Assembly: GCF_016863535.1 (NCBI RefSeq)
Contig: NZ_BOPB01000007.1
Location: 165,011 to 229,010, forward strand
Source: Micromonospora lutea
Lineage (GTDB): Bacteria; Actinomycetota; Actinomycetes; Mycobacteriales; Micromonosporaceae
DNA: 64,000 bases
Direction: 5' to 3'
The notes under the pieces are model-generated. The model saw only the letters and a program-made list of their open reading frames with translations. It was not told the DNA's origin and did not search any database. The position numbers were made by a program, and so were the translations under genes. This document shows, piece by piece, positions 52,623 through 61,602 of the stretch (within the stretch, counting starts at the first letter, position 1; the number at the start of each line of letters is the position of its first letter).

Positions 52623-54382
52623 GCCGGGGACCGCTGCTGGGCGAACTGGCGGTACTCGACGACGTCGGACCGCCCCGGCGCGGTCGGGCCTACCCGGCCG
52701 CCGGCGTCGGCTGGGCGCTGCTGACCCCGGCGGTGCTGCTGCTCGGCGGTCTGCTGGCCTGGCCGGTGCTGCGTACGATGCACGCCAGCGTCACCACCGA
52801 CGGCCGCTGGGTCGGTGACGAACACTACCGGGCCGCGCTCTCCGCCCCCGGCAGCGCCGCGGTGATCGGACGGACCCTGCTGTGGGCGCTGCTGGTACCG
52901 GCGGTGGTCACCGTCCTGGGTTACCTGCTCGCCGCCGCCTCCCGGCGTTCCCAGGAGGGCTGGCTGGTCCGGCTCATTCTGGTGGTGCCGACCGCGCTGC
53001 CACTGGTGGTCACCGGCGTGACCTTCCGGCTGCTCTACGACCCCGATCCGCAGCGCGGGCTGGCCACCCTGCTGCTGGTCCGGGTGACCGGGCGCGACCC
53101 GGAGCAGCTGCCGCAACTGCTCGGGCCGGGCCTGGTCACCGTCGCGGTGATGTCCGCGTTCGTGTGGGCCTGGGTCGGGCTGGCGATGCTGGTGTTCCGG
53201 GCCGCCCTCGACGCGGTGCCGTCCGGGCTCGTCGACGCGGTGCGCGCCTTCGGCGGCAACCGCCGCGACGTGTTGTGGGACGCGCAGTGGCGACCGCTGC
53301 TGCTGCGTACCGTCGCGGTCGTCTTCGCCCTGGTCGCGGTCGGCACCAGCCGCACCTTCGACCTGATCCTGGTGATGACACCCGGTTCGGTACGGGACGA
53401 GGCCGCGGTGCTCTCGCTGCGGATCTGGCAGACCTCCGGTGCGACGACCACCGGTGAGGGCGCCGCCCTCGGGGTCGTCTGGCTGGTCGCGGTGACCGCC
53501 GGCATGCTGGTGGTGGCCCTGTTCGTCCGGCAGGCGTGGCCACCACCGCAGCAGCCGGCCGGTGCCGCCGTGACCTCGCCCCCACCACGGCGACTGGTCC
53601 GGCTGCTCGCCGCCGGAGCGGCGATCGCCTGGCTGCTGCCGCTGGGGGTGTTGGCGGCCACCTCGTTGCAGAGTCCGGTCCGGGCGGCGACCGGAGGTTG
53701 GTGGTCGAGCCCGCCGGGTCTGGACTCCTACCGGGCGGTGCTCTCCGGCACGGAGCTGTGGCGCAGCCTCGGGTTCACGTTGGTGCTCGCCACCGTCGTC
53801 ACCGCCGCGGTGCTGGGCGTCGCGCTGCTCGCCGCGTACCCGCTGGCCTGGCTGACCGGGCCGGCCGCGCAGGTCACCGGGCTGGTGCTGATGGCCGCGG
53901 TGGTGGTTCCGGTGCAGGTGATCGCCGGTCCGCTCAACGAGGTGCTCGGGTTGACGCTCTCCTCCGGTACGGCTCGGGGGGTGGCCCTGGTGCACATCGC
54001 CCTGGGCGTCCCGTTCGCCGTGCTGGTGCTGCGCAACTCCTTCGCCGATCTGACCGCCGAGCAGATCCGTGCTGCCCGCCTCGGCGGCCGACACTGGTGG
54101 GGCACGCTGCGCCGGCTGGCCCGGCACAACCGCACCGCGCTGGTGGCGGTGGCCGTGCTGGAGTTCGTCCAGGTGTGGAACGACCTGGTGGTGGGACTGC
54201 TGTTCAGCGGCCCGGACGCGGCCCCGCTCGGCTTGTTCCTCGCCGGGCAGACCCGTGGCTTCGTGGCCGGCAGCGGCACGCTCGCCGCCGGTTGCGTGCT
54301 CGCCTCGATCCTGCCGGTACTGGTGTTCGTGCTGGCCCGCCGGCAGGTGGTCGCCGGTCTGGTCGCCGGTGGTGTGCGATGA
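52619..54382 (+). CDS. Fused double permease (MalF-like plus MalG-like)
   Basis: A 587-residue polytopic protein that joins two ABC-import permease domains. Residues 30-310 are MalF-like, with the EAA-type loop LVDAVRAFGGNRRDVLWD; about 330-587 are MalG-like, with LTAEQIRAARLGGRHWW and a C-terminal EFVQVWNDLVVGLLFSG. Sugar-type importers normally encode these as two proteins; fused pairs are known in iron and thiamine importers. The first 25 residues are a soluble leader. Both ends overlap neighbours by 4 bases. Confidence 0.9.
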   Translation: MSRGPLLGELAVLDDVGPPRRGRAYPAAGVGWALLTPAVLLLGGLLAWPVLRTMHASVTTDGRWVGDEHYRAALSAPGSAAVIGRTLLWALLVPAVVTVLGYLLAAASRRSQEGWLVRLILVVPTALPLVVTGVTFRLLYDPDPQRGLATLLLVRVTGRDPEQLPQLLGPGLVTVAVMSAFVWAWVGLAMLVFRAALDAVPSGLVDAVRAFGGNRRDVLWDAQWRPLLLRTVAVVFALVAVGTSRTFDLILVMTPGSVRDEAAVLSLRIWQTSGATTTGEGAALGVVWLVAVTAGMLVVALFVRQAWPPPQQPAGAAVTSPPPRRLVRLLAAGAAIAWLLPLGVLAATSLQSPVRAATGGWWSSPPGLDSYRAVLSGTELWRSLGFTLVLATVVTAAVLGVALLAAYPLAWLTGPAAQVTGLVLMAAVVVPVQVIAGPLNEVLGLTLSSGTARGVALVHIALGVPFAVLVLRNSFADLTAEQIRAARLGGRHWWGTLRRLARHNRTALVAVAVLEFVQVWNDLVVGLLFSGPDAAPLGLFLAGQTRGFVAGSGTLAAGCVLASILPVLVFVLARRQVVAGLVAGGVR

Positions 54383-56751
54383 GCGGGTCTCCGCCGCGCC
54401 GGCCACGGCTGCTGAGCGTGCTGCTGGCCGCCGGCGGGGTGGTCGGCGCGGGGATCAGTGCCGTGCTCGGCAACGTCACCGGCAACCTGCTCTCCGAGTT
54501 GTCGCTGACCGTCCTCGGCTCGGCGAGCCTGGGCCTGGCGGCGATCGGCGTGGTCGCCTCCTTCCTGGTGGAGTGGCGGCGGCGGCAACGCGAGCAGGTG
54601 CCGGCGGACGAGGAGGCCGCCAGCCCGGCGAGCAGCAACGCACCGACGCTGCCCTGGCCGGCCGGGTACACCGGCCGGCAGGGCCAGGCGGAGGCGGTGG
54701 TGGCCATGCTCGCCCCGGAGCACGCGGTGGCGGTGGTGGGCCGGCGGGCCGTCGGTACCTCCTGGTGCGCCATCCAGGCGGCGAACCTGAGCCGCAGGGA
54801 CTTCCCCGACGGGCACTACTACCTCGACCTGCGCCGGGGTGGTCGGGCCCGCACGCCCCGGGAAGTGCTGGCCGCACTGGCCCGCATCGTCGGCACCAGC
54901 GCTCCGCGTACCGGCAGACCGGACGACCTCGTTGACGCCGCCGATGAGCTGCGCGGCCAGTTGGACGGCCGCAAGGTGCTCCTGGTACTCGACAACGTGG
55001 ACTCACCGGCACAGGTCGTTGCGCTGCTGCCGCCCACCGCCCGGGACTGCCGGTTGCTGCTGGCCGGCACTGGTCGGCTCGCCGCGCTCGACGGCGTGAT
55101 GGCGTACTGGCTGGCAGAGCCGGACGTCGGCGACGCGGTGGAGATGTTCGCCGACGCCGGAGCGGCCACCGTCGTGGCCCGCCCGCACCGCCCCGACCCA
55201 CGCTCCGACCCGGCCGTCCGGGCCATCGTCGAGCTCTGCGGGCGACAGCCGCGCACGGTCACCGAGTTGGGGCGACGCAGCGCGCAGCACGGCTGGCGGT
55301 ACGCCGACGTGCTGCACGCGCTGCGCCGCGCCGCCGACACGCCTCCCCACCAACGGGTGGGCGTATCACCCGTGACAGGGCTGGTCACCGCCCGTGACAC
55401 CGCGTACCACGCGCTCAGTGGCGAAGCTCGCCGGCTGTGGCGGCTGCTGTCGCTGAGCCGGGTGCCGCTGGATCGGGCGACCATCGCCGCGCTGGCCGGA
55501 CGTCGGCCGCACCGGATCGCCGCGCTGCTGGACGAACTGGCCGACGGTGCCTTCGTCGTCGGCGCGCCCGGCGACCGGTACGAGGTTCGTCCGCTGCTCG
55601 CCGGGTACGCCCGGATGCACCTGCGGGAGGTCGAGCCGGTGCACCGGCGGGTCACCGTGCAGGCGCGGCTGACCCGGCATCTGGCCCGCCGTGCCGAGCA
55701 ACAGGTGGCCGCCCTGGCGACCGGCGCGCTCGACCGCGACCACCGACTCCCCGACGACGATCCGTACGGCTGGCTCGACCTGCACCAGGAGTTGCTGCTG
55801 GCGGTGGTGAAGGTGCCGGCCGGCGCGGTGGAGACGCTGCCACGCCAGGTCCGCAACTGGTGGTTCCGGCTGGCCGTGGCGCTGTGCGGGTGGCTCGCTC
55901 ACACCGAGCGGCTCGACGAGTGGGAGGACGTCTGCCGCACGGTGCTGGCCAACCCGACCGCCCAGGACCGGCCGGAGATCGCCGGCTGGGCCCACAACGA
56001 GCTGGGGGTGCTGCGTCGCCGCCGACACGACCCGTACGGTGCGGTGGCCGCGCTCAGTCTGGCGGTGGCCGGGCAGGGTCGCCGTGGCACCGCTCAGGCG
56101 CGGATGAATCTCGGGCTGGCCCTGCTCGACCTCGGCCGCACCGACGAGGCGGTGGAGCATCTTGAGCTGTCGCGGCGGCACCGGGCCAGTTCCGACCGTG
56201 CCGGCCAGGCGCTCAGCGACCTCGGGCTGGGGGCGGCGAGGCTGGCGCGGTACGAGATGGAAAGCGCACACGAGCTGCTGGTGCGCGCGGCGAACTCGTT
56301 CCGGTCGCTTGGCGACGCACGCGGCTACGCGGCGGCGTTGACCAATCTGGTGCTGGTCCACTCGGCGATGGGCGAACACCTCGACGCGGCGCAGGCGTGG
56401 CGGGCCGCGCTGCGCGAGTACGAGTCGCTCGGTGACCCGGTCCACCGGGCGGTGGCGCTGCTCAACGCGGGCGTGGCGCTGCTGAATGTGGCACCGGGAC
56501 AGGCCCGTCAGGCGTACGAGCTGCTGGCCGAGAGCTGGCGGCTGCGTCGCAGTGGCCGTCCGGACGCCGGGCTGGGTCGGACGCTGTTGCACCTGGGCGA
56601 CGCGGCTGCGGCACTCGGCGACGACGAGGAGGCCCGCAGGTGCTGGTCGGACGCGGTGGCGACCTGCGAGGTGGCCGGCGACGACGACGGCCAGCAGGCC
56701 GCCGACGCCCGCCTGCGTGGTGGACGCTCTGCCGAGCCACGCCGGGGGTGA
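54379..56751 (+). CDS. Membrane-anchored STAND-type protein with TPR repeats (P-loop lysine lost)
   Basis: A 790-residue protein. Two hydrophobic segments lie near residues 10-60 (LLSVLLAAGGVVGAGISAVL and LTVLGSASLGLAAIGVVASF). An NB-ARC-like NTPase domain spans about 90-300: the P loop reads VVGRRAVGTSW, with threonine where lysine is expected, while Walker B VLLVLDNVD is kept. A winged-helix region (about 330-415) is followed by TPR-like repeats to the end (AQARMNLGLALLDLGRTDEAVEH). Such STAND proteins sense signals and assemble. Lack of lysine suggests weak or no ATP turnover. It is coupled to the permease gene. Confidence 0.85.
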   Translation: MSGSPPRRPRLLSVLLAAGGVVGAGISAVLGNVTGNLLSELSLTVLGSASLGLAAIGVVASFLVEWRRRQREQVPADEEAASPASSNAPTLPWPAGYTGRQGQAEAVVAMLAPEHAVAVVGRRAVGTSWCAIQAANLSRRDFPDGHYYLDLRRGGRARTPREVLAALARIVGTSAPRTGRPDDLVDAADELRGQLDGRKVLLVLDNVDSPAQVVALLPPTARDCRLLLAGTGRLAALDGVMAYWLAEPDVGDAVEMFADAGAATVVARPHRPDPRSDPAVRAIVELCGRQPRTVTELGRRSAQHGWRYADVLHALRRAADTPPHQRVGVSPVTGLVTARDTAYHALSGEARRLWRLLSLSRVPLDRATIAALAGRRPHRIAALLDELADGAFVVGAPGDRYEVRPLLAGYARMHLREVEPVHRRVTVQARLTRHLARRAEQQVAALATGALDRDHRLPDDDPYGWLDLHQELLLAVVKVPAGAVETLPRQVRNWWFRLAVALCGWLAHTERLDEWEDVCRTVLANPTAQDRPEIAGWAHNELGVLRRRRHDPYGAVAALSLAVAGQGRRGTAQARMNLGLALLDLGRTDEAVEHLELSRRHRASSDRAGQALSDLGLGAARLARYEMESAHELLVRAANSFRSLGDARGYAAALTNLVLVHSAMGEHLDAAQAWRAALREYESLGDPVHRAVALLNAGVALLNVAPGQARQAYELLAESWRLRRSGRPDAGLGRTLLHLGDAAAALGDDEEARRCWSDAVATCEVAGDDDGQQAADARLRGGRSAEPRRG

Positions 56752-56824
56752 CCCCGACCGCCACCCCACCGTGCTGACTCCCGACGAGCCTCGTTCCGAG
56801 ACGCGGCGATCAACCGGAGCGGGG

Positions 56825-57427
56825 TCAGCGCGTCTCGCCGGGGGCGAGGTAGCGGTAGCCCGCAACGGTTTCGCCGAACCAGCCGTTGACGCTGGCCAGG
56901 CCGCGCTCGTTGAGTTGCGCGTCGTGGATCGGAAGGACCTCGGGGGCACCGACCTGGAGGGCGAAGTCGATCGCCTCGGTCAGTTTCAGCCAGGACGCCT
57001 GCGCCGGCACCAGCAGGGTCCGCACCGGCCGGTCGGGCAGGGCCAGCGAATCGCCCGGGTGGTAGAGCGTGTCGGCGACGACGTAGCCGAGGTTCGGACA
57101 GTCAGGCTGTCCACCGTGGATGGTGGCGTGCCGCCCGCCGACCGCGATGATGTCAAGGCCGGCGGCGACGAATCGCTCTCCCGGACGGACCCGGGTCACC
57201 GGCAGCGGGGTCAGTTCCGGCAGGGCGGCGCCCACGGGCGCGAAGACCGGTACGCCGAGGCCGGCCAACCGGAGCACGTCGATGTGGTCGGTGTGCTCGT
57301 GGCTGACCAGTACCGCGTCCGCGCCGAGCAGCGCGCGCGGCTCGCTCCAGGTGCCCGGGTCGATGACGAGGACGACGCCGTCGTGTTCGAGCCGGACGCA
57401 GGAGTGTGTGTACTTCGTGATCCGCAT
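56825..57427 (-). CDS. MBL-fold metal-dependent hydrolase (UlaG-like)
   Basis: A 200-residue protein: RITKYTHSCVRLEHDGVVLVIDPG, VSHEHTDHIDVL (HxHxDH), GGRHATIHGG, TLYHPGDSLAL and LPIHDAQLNERG. It resembles the UPF0173/UlaG-like lactonase group of the metallo-beta-lactamase superfamily. The substrate is unknown. It converges on the STAND gene and is followed by an unrelated MarR gene on the same strand. Confidence 0.88.
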   Translation of the reverse strand: MRITKYTHSCVRLEHDGVVLVIDPGTWSEPRALLGADAVLVSHEHTDHIDVLRLAGLGVPVFAPVGAALPELTPLPVTRVRPGERFVAAGLDIIAVGGRHATIHGGQPDCPNLGYVVADTLYHPGDSLALPDRPVRTLLVPAQASWLKLTEAIDFALQVGAPEVLPIHDAQLNERGLASVNGWFGETVAGYRYLAPGETR

Positions 57428-57519
57428 CCCGGGACGCTACGTCAGAGAACACGCCGCCGGGGTGCCGGCGTTCGCCAACCAGGCGTGCGGTCATCGGTCT
57501 GCCAGGGCTCGGTGACGCG

Positions 57520-58062
57520 CTACGTCAGGTCCGCGTCGGGCGTCGCCGTCCGACGCGCCCGGGTCGGCGGCCGTTCCGCCGCTGCCTCGGCCGCCTGGCA
57601 CAGGTCGGTGAGCGGGTCGACCTCCTGAGCCGCGCAGGCCACCCGTCGCAGCAGGTCCCGCAGGGCGCTGGCCTGCTCCGGCGACAGCTGCCGCAGCAGG
57701 CGTGACTCGACCGCGCCGAGGGCCTCCCGGCGGTGTCGCGCGACATCCCGCCCGGTCTCGGTGAGGGTGACCAGGCGGCTGCGCCGGTCCGCCGGATCGG
57801 GTCGGCGGACCACCAGCCCGTCCCGCTCCAGGTCGTCGATCAGGTACGTCAACACGGTGCGGTCGATGCCGAGTTCTTCGGCGATCGCGCCCTGGTTGCG
57901 GGCGGGTTCCCGGTCGGCCGAGGTGAGCACCTGGTAGCCGCGGGGCCCGCCGGGGAGGTCACCGACGGCGTGGTCGGCGGCGCGGACGTAGGTGCGGAAG
58001 ACGACACCGAGCATCCAGCCGAGATCGTCGTTGATCGGGTCACTGGCCTGGGCGCTGCTCAT
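57520..58062 (-). CDS. MarR family regulator, divergent to the LLM-hemerythrin gene
   Basis: A 180-residue winged-helix regulator: YQVLTSADREPARNQGAIAEELGIDRTV, YLIDDLERDGLVVRR, PDPADRRSRLVTLTETGRD. It is transcribed away from the luciferase-like/hemerythrin fusion gene, and the shared 107-base region contains a strong palindrome, so autoregulation together with control of the fusion gene is the simplest reading. The ligand is unknown; flavin or redox-active phenols are common for the family. Confidence 0.9.
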   Translation of the reverse strand: MSSAQASDPINDDLGWMLGVVFRTYVRAADHAVGDLPGGPRGYQVLTSADREPARNQGAIAEELGIDRTVLTYLIDDLERDGLVVRRPDPADRRSRLVTLTETGRDVARHRREALGAVESRLLRQLSPEQASALRDLLRRVACAAQEVDPLTDLCQAAEAAAERPPTRARRTATPDADLT

Positions 58063-58083
58063 CGACCCACAATATCCTACGTC

Positions 58084-58124
58084 ACATAATTTCTAGAGCA
58101 ATTATGTTCTGCAGGGCATAACAT
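58084..58124. promoter_or_regulatory. Palindromic operator region between MarR and the fusion gene
   Basis: ACATAATT (58084-58091) and AATTATGT (58100-58107) are perfect inverted repeats spaced by 8 bases. A second dyad, TTATG (58102-58106) with CATAA (58117-58121), overlaps the right half, and ATGTT/AACAT add further symmetry. The region is AT-rich in a GC-rich genome, which suits MarR binding over the promoters. The fusion gene ATG lies 46 bases to the right. Confidence 0.75.
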
Positions 58125-58169
58125 TTCTGATGTGGCGGTCCACGCCGCAGGACCGAAAGGACAGCCGAG

Positions 58170-59816
58170 ATGAGCGACTACGGGCACCCACTGACCTTCG
58201 GGTCGTTTCTCACTCCCGGCAACGCCGACCCGCTGCGGCCGGTCGGCCTGGCCATGCTCTCCGAGCAGGTCGGGCTCGACCTGGTGACGTTCCAGGACCA
58301 CCCGTACCAGCCCGCATTCCTGGACACCTGGACACTGCTCAGCTTCGTCGCCGCTCGCACCGAACGGGTACGGCTGTCCGCCAATGTCACCAACCTGCCG
58401 CTGCGTCCGCCGGCCGTACTGGCCCGGAGCGTGGCCAGCCTCGACCTGCTCAGCGGCGGTCGGATGGAACTCGGCCTCGGCGCGGGCGCGTTCTGGGACG
58501 CGATCGAGGCGATGGGCGGTCGTCGCCTCACCCCGGGGCAGGGGGTACGCGCCCTGGAGGAGGCGATCGAGATCATCCGTCAGATATGGGACGTCGAGGC
58601 CCGGGGCGGTGTCCGGGTCGAGGGCGAGTTCCACCGGGCGGTCGGCGCCAAGCGCGGGCCGGCCCCCGCCCATGACATGGGCATCTGGCTCGGCGCCTAC
58701 AAGCCGCGCATGCTGTCGTTGACCGGACGCCGCGCCGACGGCTGGCTGCCCTCCCTGGCTTACCTGCAACCCGGCGACCTGGCCCGGGGCAACGCCATCA
58801 TCGACGAGGCCGCCGCAGACGCCGGCCGGTCCCCTGCCGACGTGCGCCGGCTGCTCAACGTCAACGGGCGGTTCGCGGCCACTGGGCGCGGCCCGCTGCA
58901 CGGTCCGGCCGAACAGTGGGCCGAGGAACTCGCCGACCTGGCCCTGACCGCCGGGATCAGCACGTTCATCCTGGCCAGCGATGATCCGGACGACCTACGG
59001 CGGTTCGCCGCCGAGGTGGCACCGGCCACCCGGGAACTGGTCGCCGCCGAGCGCGCCGCCCCGTCGACCAGCCCCGCGACCAGCCAGGACCCCACCCCGA
59101 CCGGGCAGACCAGCGCCGCCACCGGCCAGACCGGTACCGCGACCGGACCTTCCGGCAGGACCGGTGGCACCCGCGGCAGCACGGCGCCCGCCGGAGGCGC
59201 GGCCAGGGTCGCCGCCGCCCCGTTGGCCGTGGTGCCCACTCCCGACGACGGCGTCCGTCGCAGCGACGTGCGGGTGTGGGACGAGGCGGCCCGACCCACC
59301 GGGCCCACCCCGGACCCGGAGCGCGCCTACACGGCCCACGAGCAGGCCGGCGCGCAGCACCTGATCGACGTACACGACGGGCTGCGCGCCGAACTGGCCC
59401 AGATTCACGACTTGATCGAGCAGGTCGCGGCCGGTCTGATCGACGTGGGGACGGCCCGCTCGCACATCAACACGATGACCATGCGGCAGAACAAGTGGAC
59501 GTTGGGCACCTACTGCGAGTCGTACTGCCGGGTGGTGACCACCCACCACACGATCGAGGACCGGTCGCTCTTTCCCCACCTGCGGCGGGCCGACCCACGG
59601 CTCAAGCCGGTCATCGACCGGCTCGAGGAGGAGCACCACGCCATCCACGACGTGCTGGAGGGTGTCGACCGCGCACTTGTCGCCTTCGTGGCCAGCCCCG
59701 ACGGCATGGCCGAGTTGCGGGCCGCAGTGAACCTGCTCACCGACACGCTGTTGTCACACCTGGCCTACGAGGAACGGGAACTGATCGAGCCGATCGCCCG
59801 CCTCGGCGCGCACTAG
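58170..59816 (+). CDS. Luciferase-like monooxygenase fused to a hemerythrin-like domain
   Basis: A 548-residue fusion. Residues 1-290 form a LLM-class flavin-dependent oxidoreductase barrel (SVASLDLLSGGRMELGLGAG, DMGIWLGAYKPRMLSLTGRRADGWLPS). A Thr/Gly/Ser/Ala-rich linker follows (about 292-350). Residues 390-548 are an all-helical hemerythrin-like domain with DVHDGLRAEL, THHTIEDRSLFPHL, EEEHHAIHDVL and SHLAYEERELIEPI, giving His and Glu residues for a di-iron site. The ATG follows AAAGGA. It could couple flavin chemistry with oxygen or NO sensing. It is probably controlled by the divergent MarR protein. Confidence 0.9.
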   Translation: MSDYGHPLTFGSFLTPGNADPLRPVGLAMLSEQVGLDLVTFQDHPYQPAFLDTWTLLSFVAARTERVRLSANVTNLPLRPPAVLARSVASLDLLSGGRMELGLGAGAFWDAIEAMGGRRLTPGQGVRALEEAIEIIRQIWDVEARGGVRVEGEFHRAVGAKRGPAPAHDMGIWLGAYKPRMLSLTGRRADGWLPSLAYLQPGDLARGNAIIDEAAADAGRSPADVRRLLNVNGRFAATGRGPLHGPAEQWAEELADLALTAGISTFILASDDPDDLRRFAAEVAPATRELVAAERAAPSTSPATSQDPTPTGQTSAATGQTGTATGPSGRTGGTRGSTAPAGGAARVAAAPLAVVPTPDDGVRRSDVRVWDEAARPTGPTPDPERAYTAHEQAGAQHLIDVHDGLRAELAQIHDLIEQVAAGLIDVGTARSHINTMTMRQNKWTLGTYCESYCRVVTTHHTIEDRSLFPHLRRADPRLKPVIDRLEEEHHAIHDVLEGVDRALVAFVASPDGMAELRAAVNLLTDTLLSHLAYEERELIEPIARLGAH

Positions 59817-60063
59817 GCGACGTCGGGCAGCGCCCCTCGACACCCTCCACCGGAGGCCGCTGCCCCGCTTCCCCGCCACCACCACCGCCGGCCGCCGGCG
59901 CTGCACCGCCTGTCGCTCACGGACGTGCGGAACGGCCAGGCCGTACGTCGAAAGGCGACCCCCAACCGAGTCGCCGGACGGCAGTCGCCGCACCGGCAGC
60001 CGCCTAGCGTCGGGCACAGCAATCGTCCGCGCCCGCAGGGGCGCCGAACCGGTAGGAGGACCG

Positions 60064-60588
60064 GTGTCTCGCAGCAAGCTCATGTGGATCGCCCTGGTCG
60101 CGCTGACCTGGGCGGCGATGATGTCGTTCGGGGGCGTGGCGGCGGAGACCGTGATGCTCTACCCGAACATCTTCCACGACGCGCCGGCATCGCTGGAGCG
60201 TGCCCGCGACTTTCTGGCGGTCAGCGGCCCGAGTGACTACTTCCCGCCGCTGGGCGCCGCGGTGGTGCTGCTCGGCGTCGCAGCCACGGTGCTCACCTGG
60301 CGAGATCGCCGGCTGCGGTGGTGGGTCGCTGCCGCGACCGCGGTCTTCGTCGCGTGCGAGTTCCTGTTCTCGGTCGTCTTCTTCTGGCCCCGCAACGAGA
60401 TCATGTTCGTCGACCCGGTCGGCACCCACACACCGCAGTACCTGCGCCAGGTCGCCGACGAGTTCGTCGCCGGACACCGGGTGCGGCTCGCCGGTGGCGC
60501 GGTGACCGCCGTGCTGGCCTTCACGGCTCTCCTGCGCTGGGCCCGTACCGCCGTCACGCCGGGTAGGAGCGACGGTAGCGGCGGCTGA
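60064..60588 (+). CDS. Four-TM membrane protein (DUF1772-like)
   Basis: A 174-residue protein with four hydrophobic segments ([70 protein letters not shown]). The second half contains [10 protein letters not shown] and a charged periplasmic or cytoplasmic loop. The layout resembles DUF1772/anthrone-oxygenase-like proteins, but without a search that assignment is tentative. The GTG start follows AGGAGG. It lies 247 bases after the hemerythrin fusion gene and may have its own promoter. Confidence 0.75.
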   Translation: MSRSKLMWIALVALTWAAMMSFGGVAAETVMLYPNIFHDAPASLERARDFLAVSGPSDYFPPLGAAVVLLGVAATVLTWRDRRLRWWVAAATAVFVACEFLFSVVFFWPRNEIMFVDPVGTHTPQYLRQVADEFVAGHRVRLAGGAVTAVLAFTALLRWARTAVTPGRSDGSGG

Positions 60589-60688
60589 GCCGGCCACTGC
60601 ACGGAGTGCCGGGCAGCGGCGTACCGTCACGCTGGGTTCAGGAGCGGGGCGACCGATACCTGTGGCGCCGCGAGGAGGGACGGATCGG

Positions 60689-61561
60689 ATGTTCGAGGGA
60701 AGCGGGTCGGCCCGCGTCGGCGAGTTGCAGGCCGACTGTGCCCGCTGCTTCGGCCTGTGCTGCGTCGCCCCCGCGTTCGCCGCGTCGGCCGACTTCGCGA
60801 TCGACAAGCCCGCTGGGCAGCCGTGCCGCAACCTGCGGGCGGACTTCGGTTGCGCCATCCACACCGAGCTACGCGAACGGGGCTTCTCCGGCTGCACCGT
60901 ATTCGACTGTTTCGGTGCCGGTCAGCGGGTCGCGCAGGTCACCTTCGGCGGGCGGGACTGGCGCGCAGCGCCACACAGCGCCCAACAGATGTTCGACGTC
61001 TTCGCGGTGATGCGACCGCTGCACGAACTGCTCTGGTATCTGACCGAGGCGCTCCGGCTGCGTCCACCGACCGACCTGCGTACGGAGTTGGAAGCCGCAC
61101 TCGTCGAGACCGAGCGGCTGGCCGGCGGGAGCCCGGAAACGCTGCTCGCCCTCGATGTCGACGCGCACCGGGCAACGGTCAACGCGCTGCTGTCGCGTAC
61201 CGCCGATGTGGCCCGTGCCCACGGCGGAGCCGGCGCCGACCTGCGTGGCGCCGCACTGATCGGCCGCGACCTGCGGCGCGCCACCCTGCGCGGGGCGAAC
61301 CTGCGGGGCGCCTTGTTGATCGGCGCCGACCTGCGCGGCGTGGACCTCGCCCGGGCCGACCTGACCGGCGCGGATCTGCGCGGCGCGGACCTGCGCGGCG
61401 CGGACCTGTCCGAAGTGCTCTTCCTGCACCGGTCACAGGTCGATGCCGCGCGCGGTGACTCGCGGACCCGGCTACCGCAGCGGATCAGCCGCCCGGGCCA
61501 CTGGTCACACCTGCCGCTCACCCCAGCGAGGCCGGCGCGGCGACGCGGCAGACCTGGCTGA
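60689..61561 (+). CDS. Pentapeptide-repeat protein with N-terminal cysteine cluster
   Basis: A 290-residue protein. The first 80 residues are Cys-rich ([40 protein letters not shown]), a spacing that suggests a metal or Fe-S site. Residues about 180-245 carry pentapeptide repeats of the A(D/N)LRG type ([20 protein letters not shown]). Pentapeptide helices can mimic DNA and inhibit gyrase. The ATG is chosen because GGAGGG lies upstream; a GTG at 60662 is also in frame. It converges on rnhA. Confidence 0.85.
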   Translation: MFEGSGSARVGELQADCARCFGLCCVAPAFAASADFAIDKPAGQPCRNLRADFGCAIHTELRERGFSGCTVFDCFGAGQRVAQVTFGGRDWRAAPHSAQQMFDVFAVMRPLHELLWYLTEALRLRPPTDLRTELEAALVETERLAGGSPETLLALDVDAHRATVNALLSRTADVARAHGGAGADLRGAALIGRDLRRATLRGANLRGALLIGADLRGVDLARADLTGADLRGADLRGADLSEVLFLHRSQVDAARGDSRTRLPQRISRPGHWSHLPLTPARPARRRGRPG

Positions 61562-61602
61562 CCGGGCCGGCCAGTTGCCGCTCACGTCCGCAGATCGGCC
61601 GG

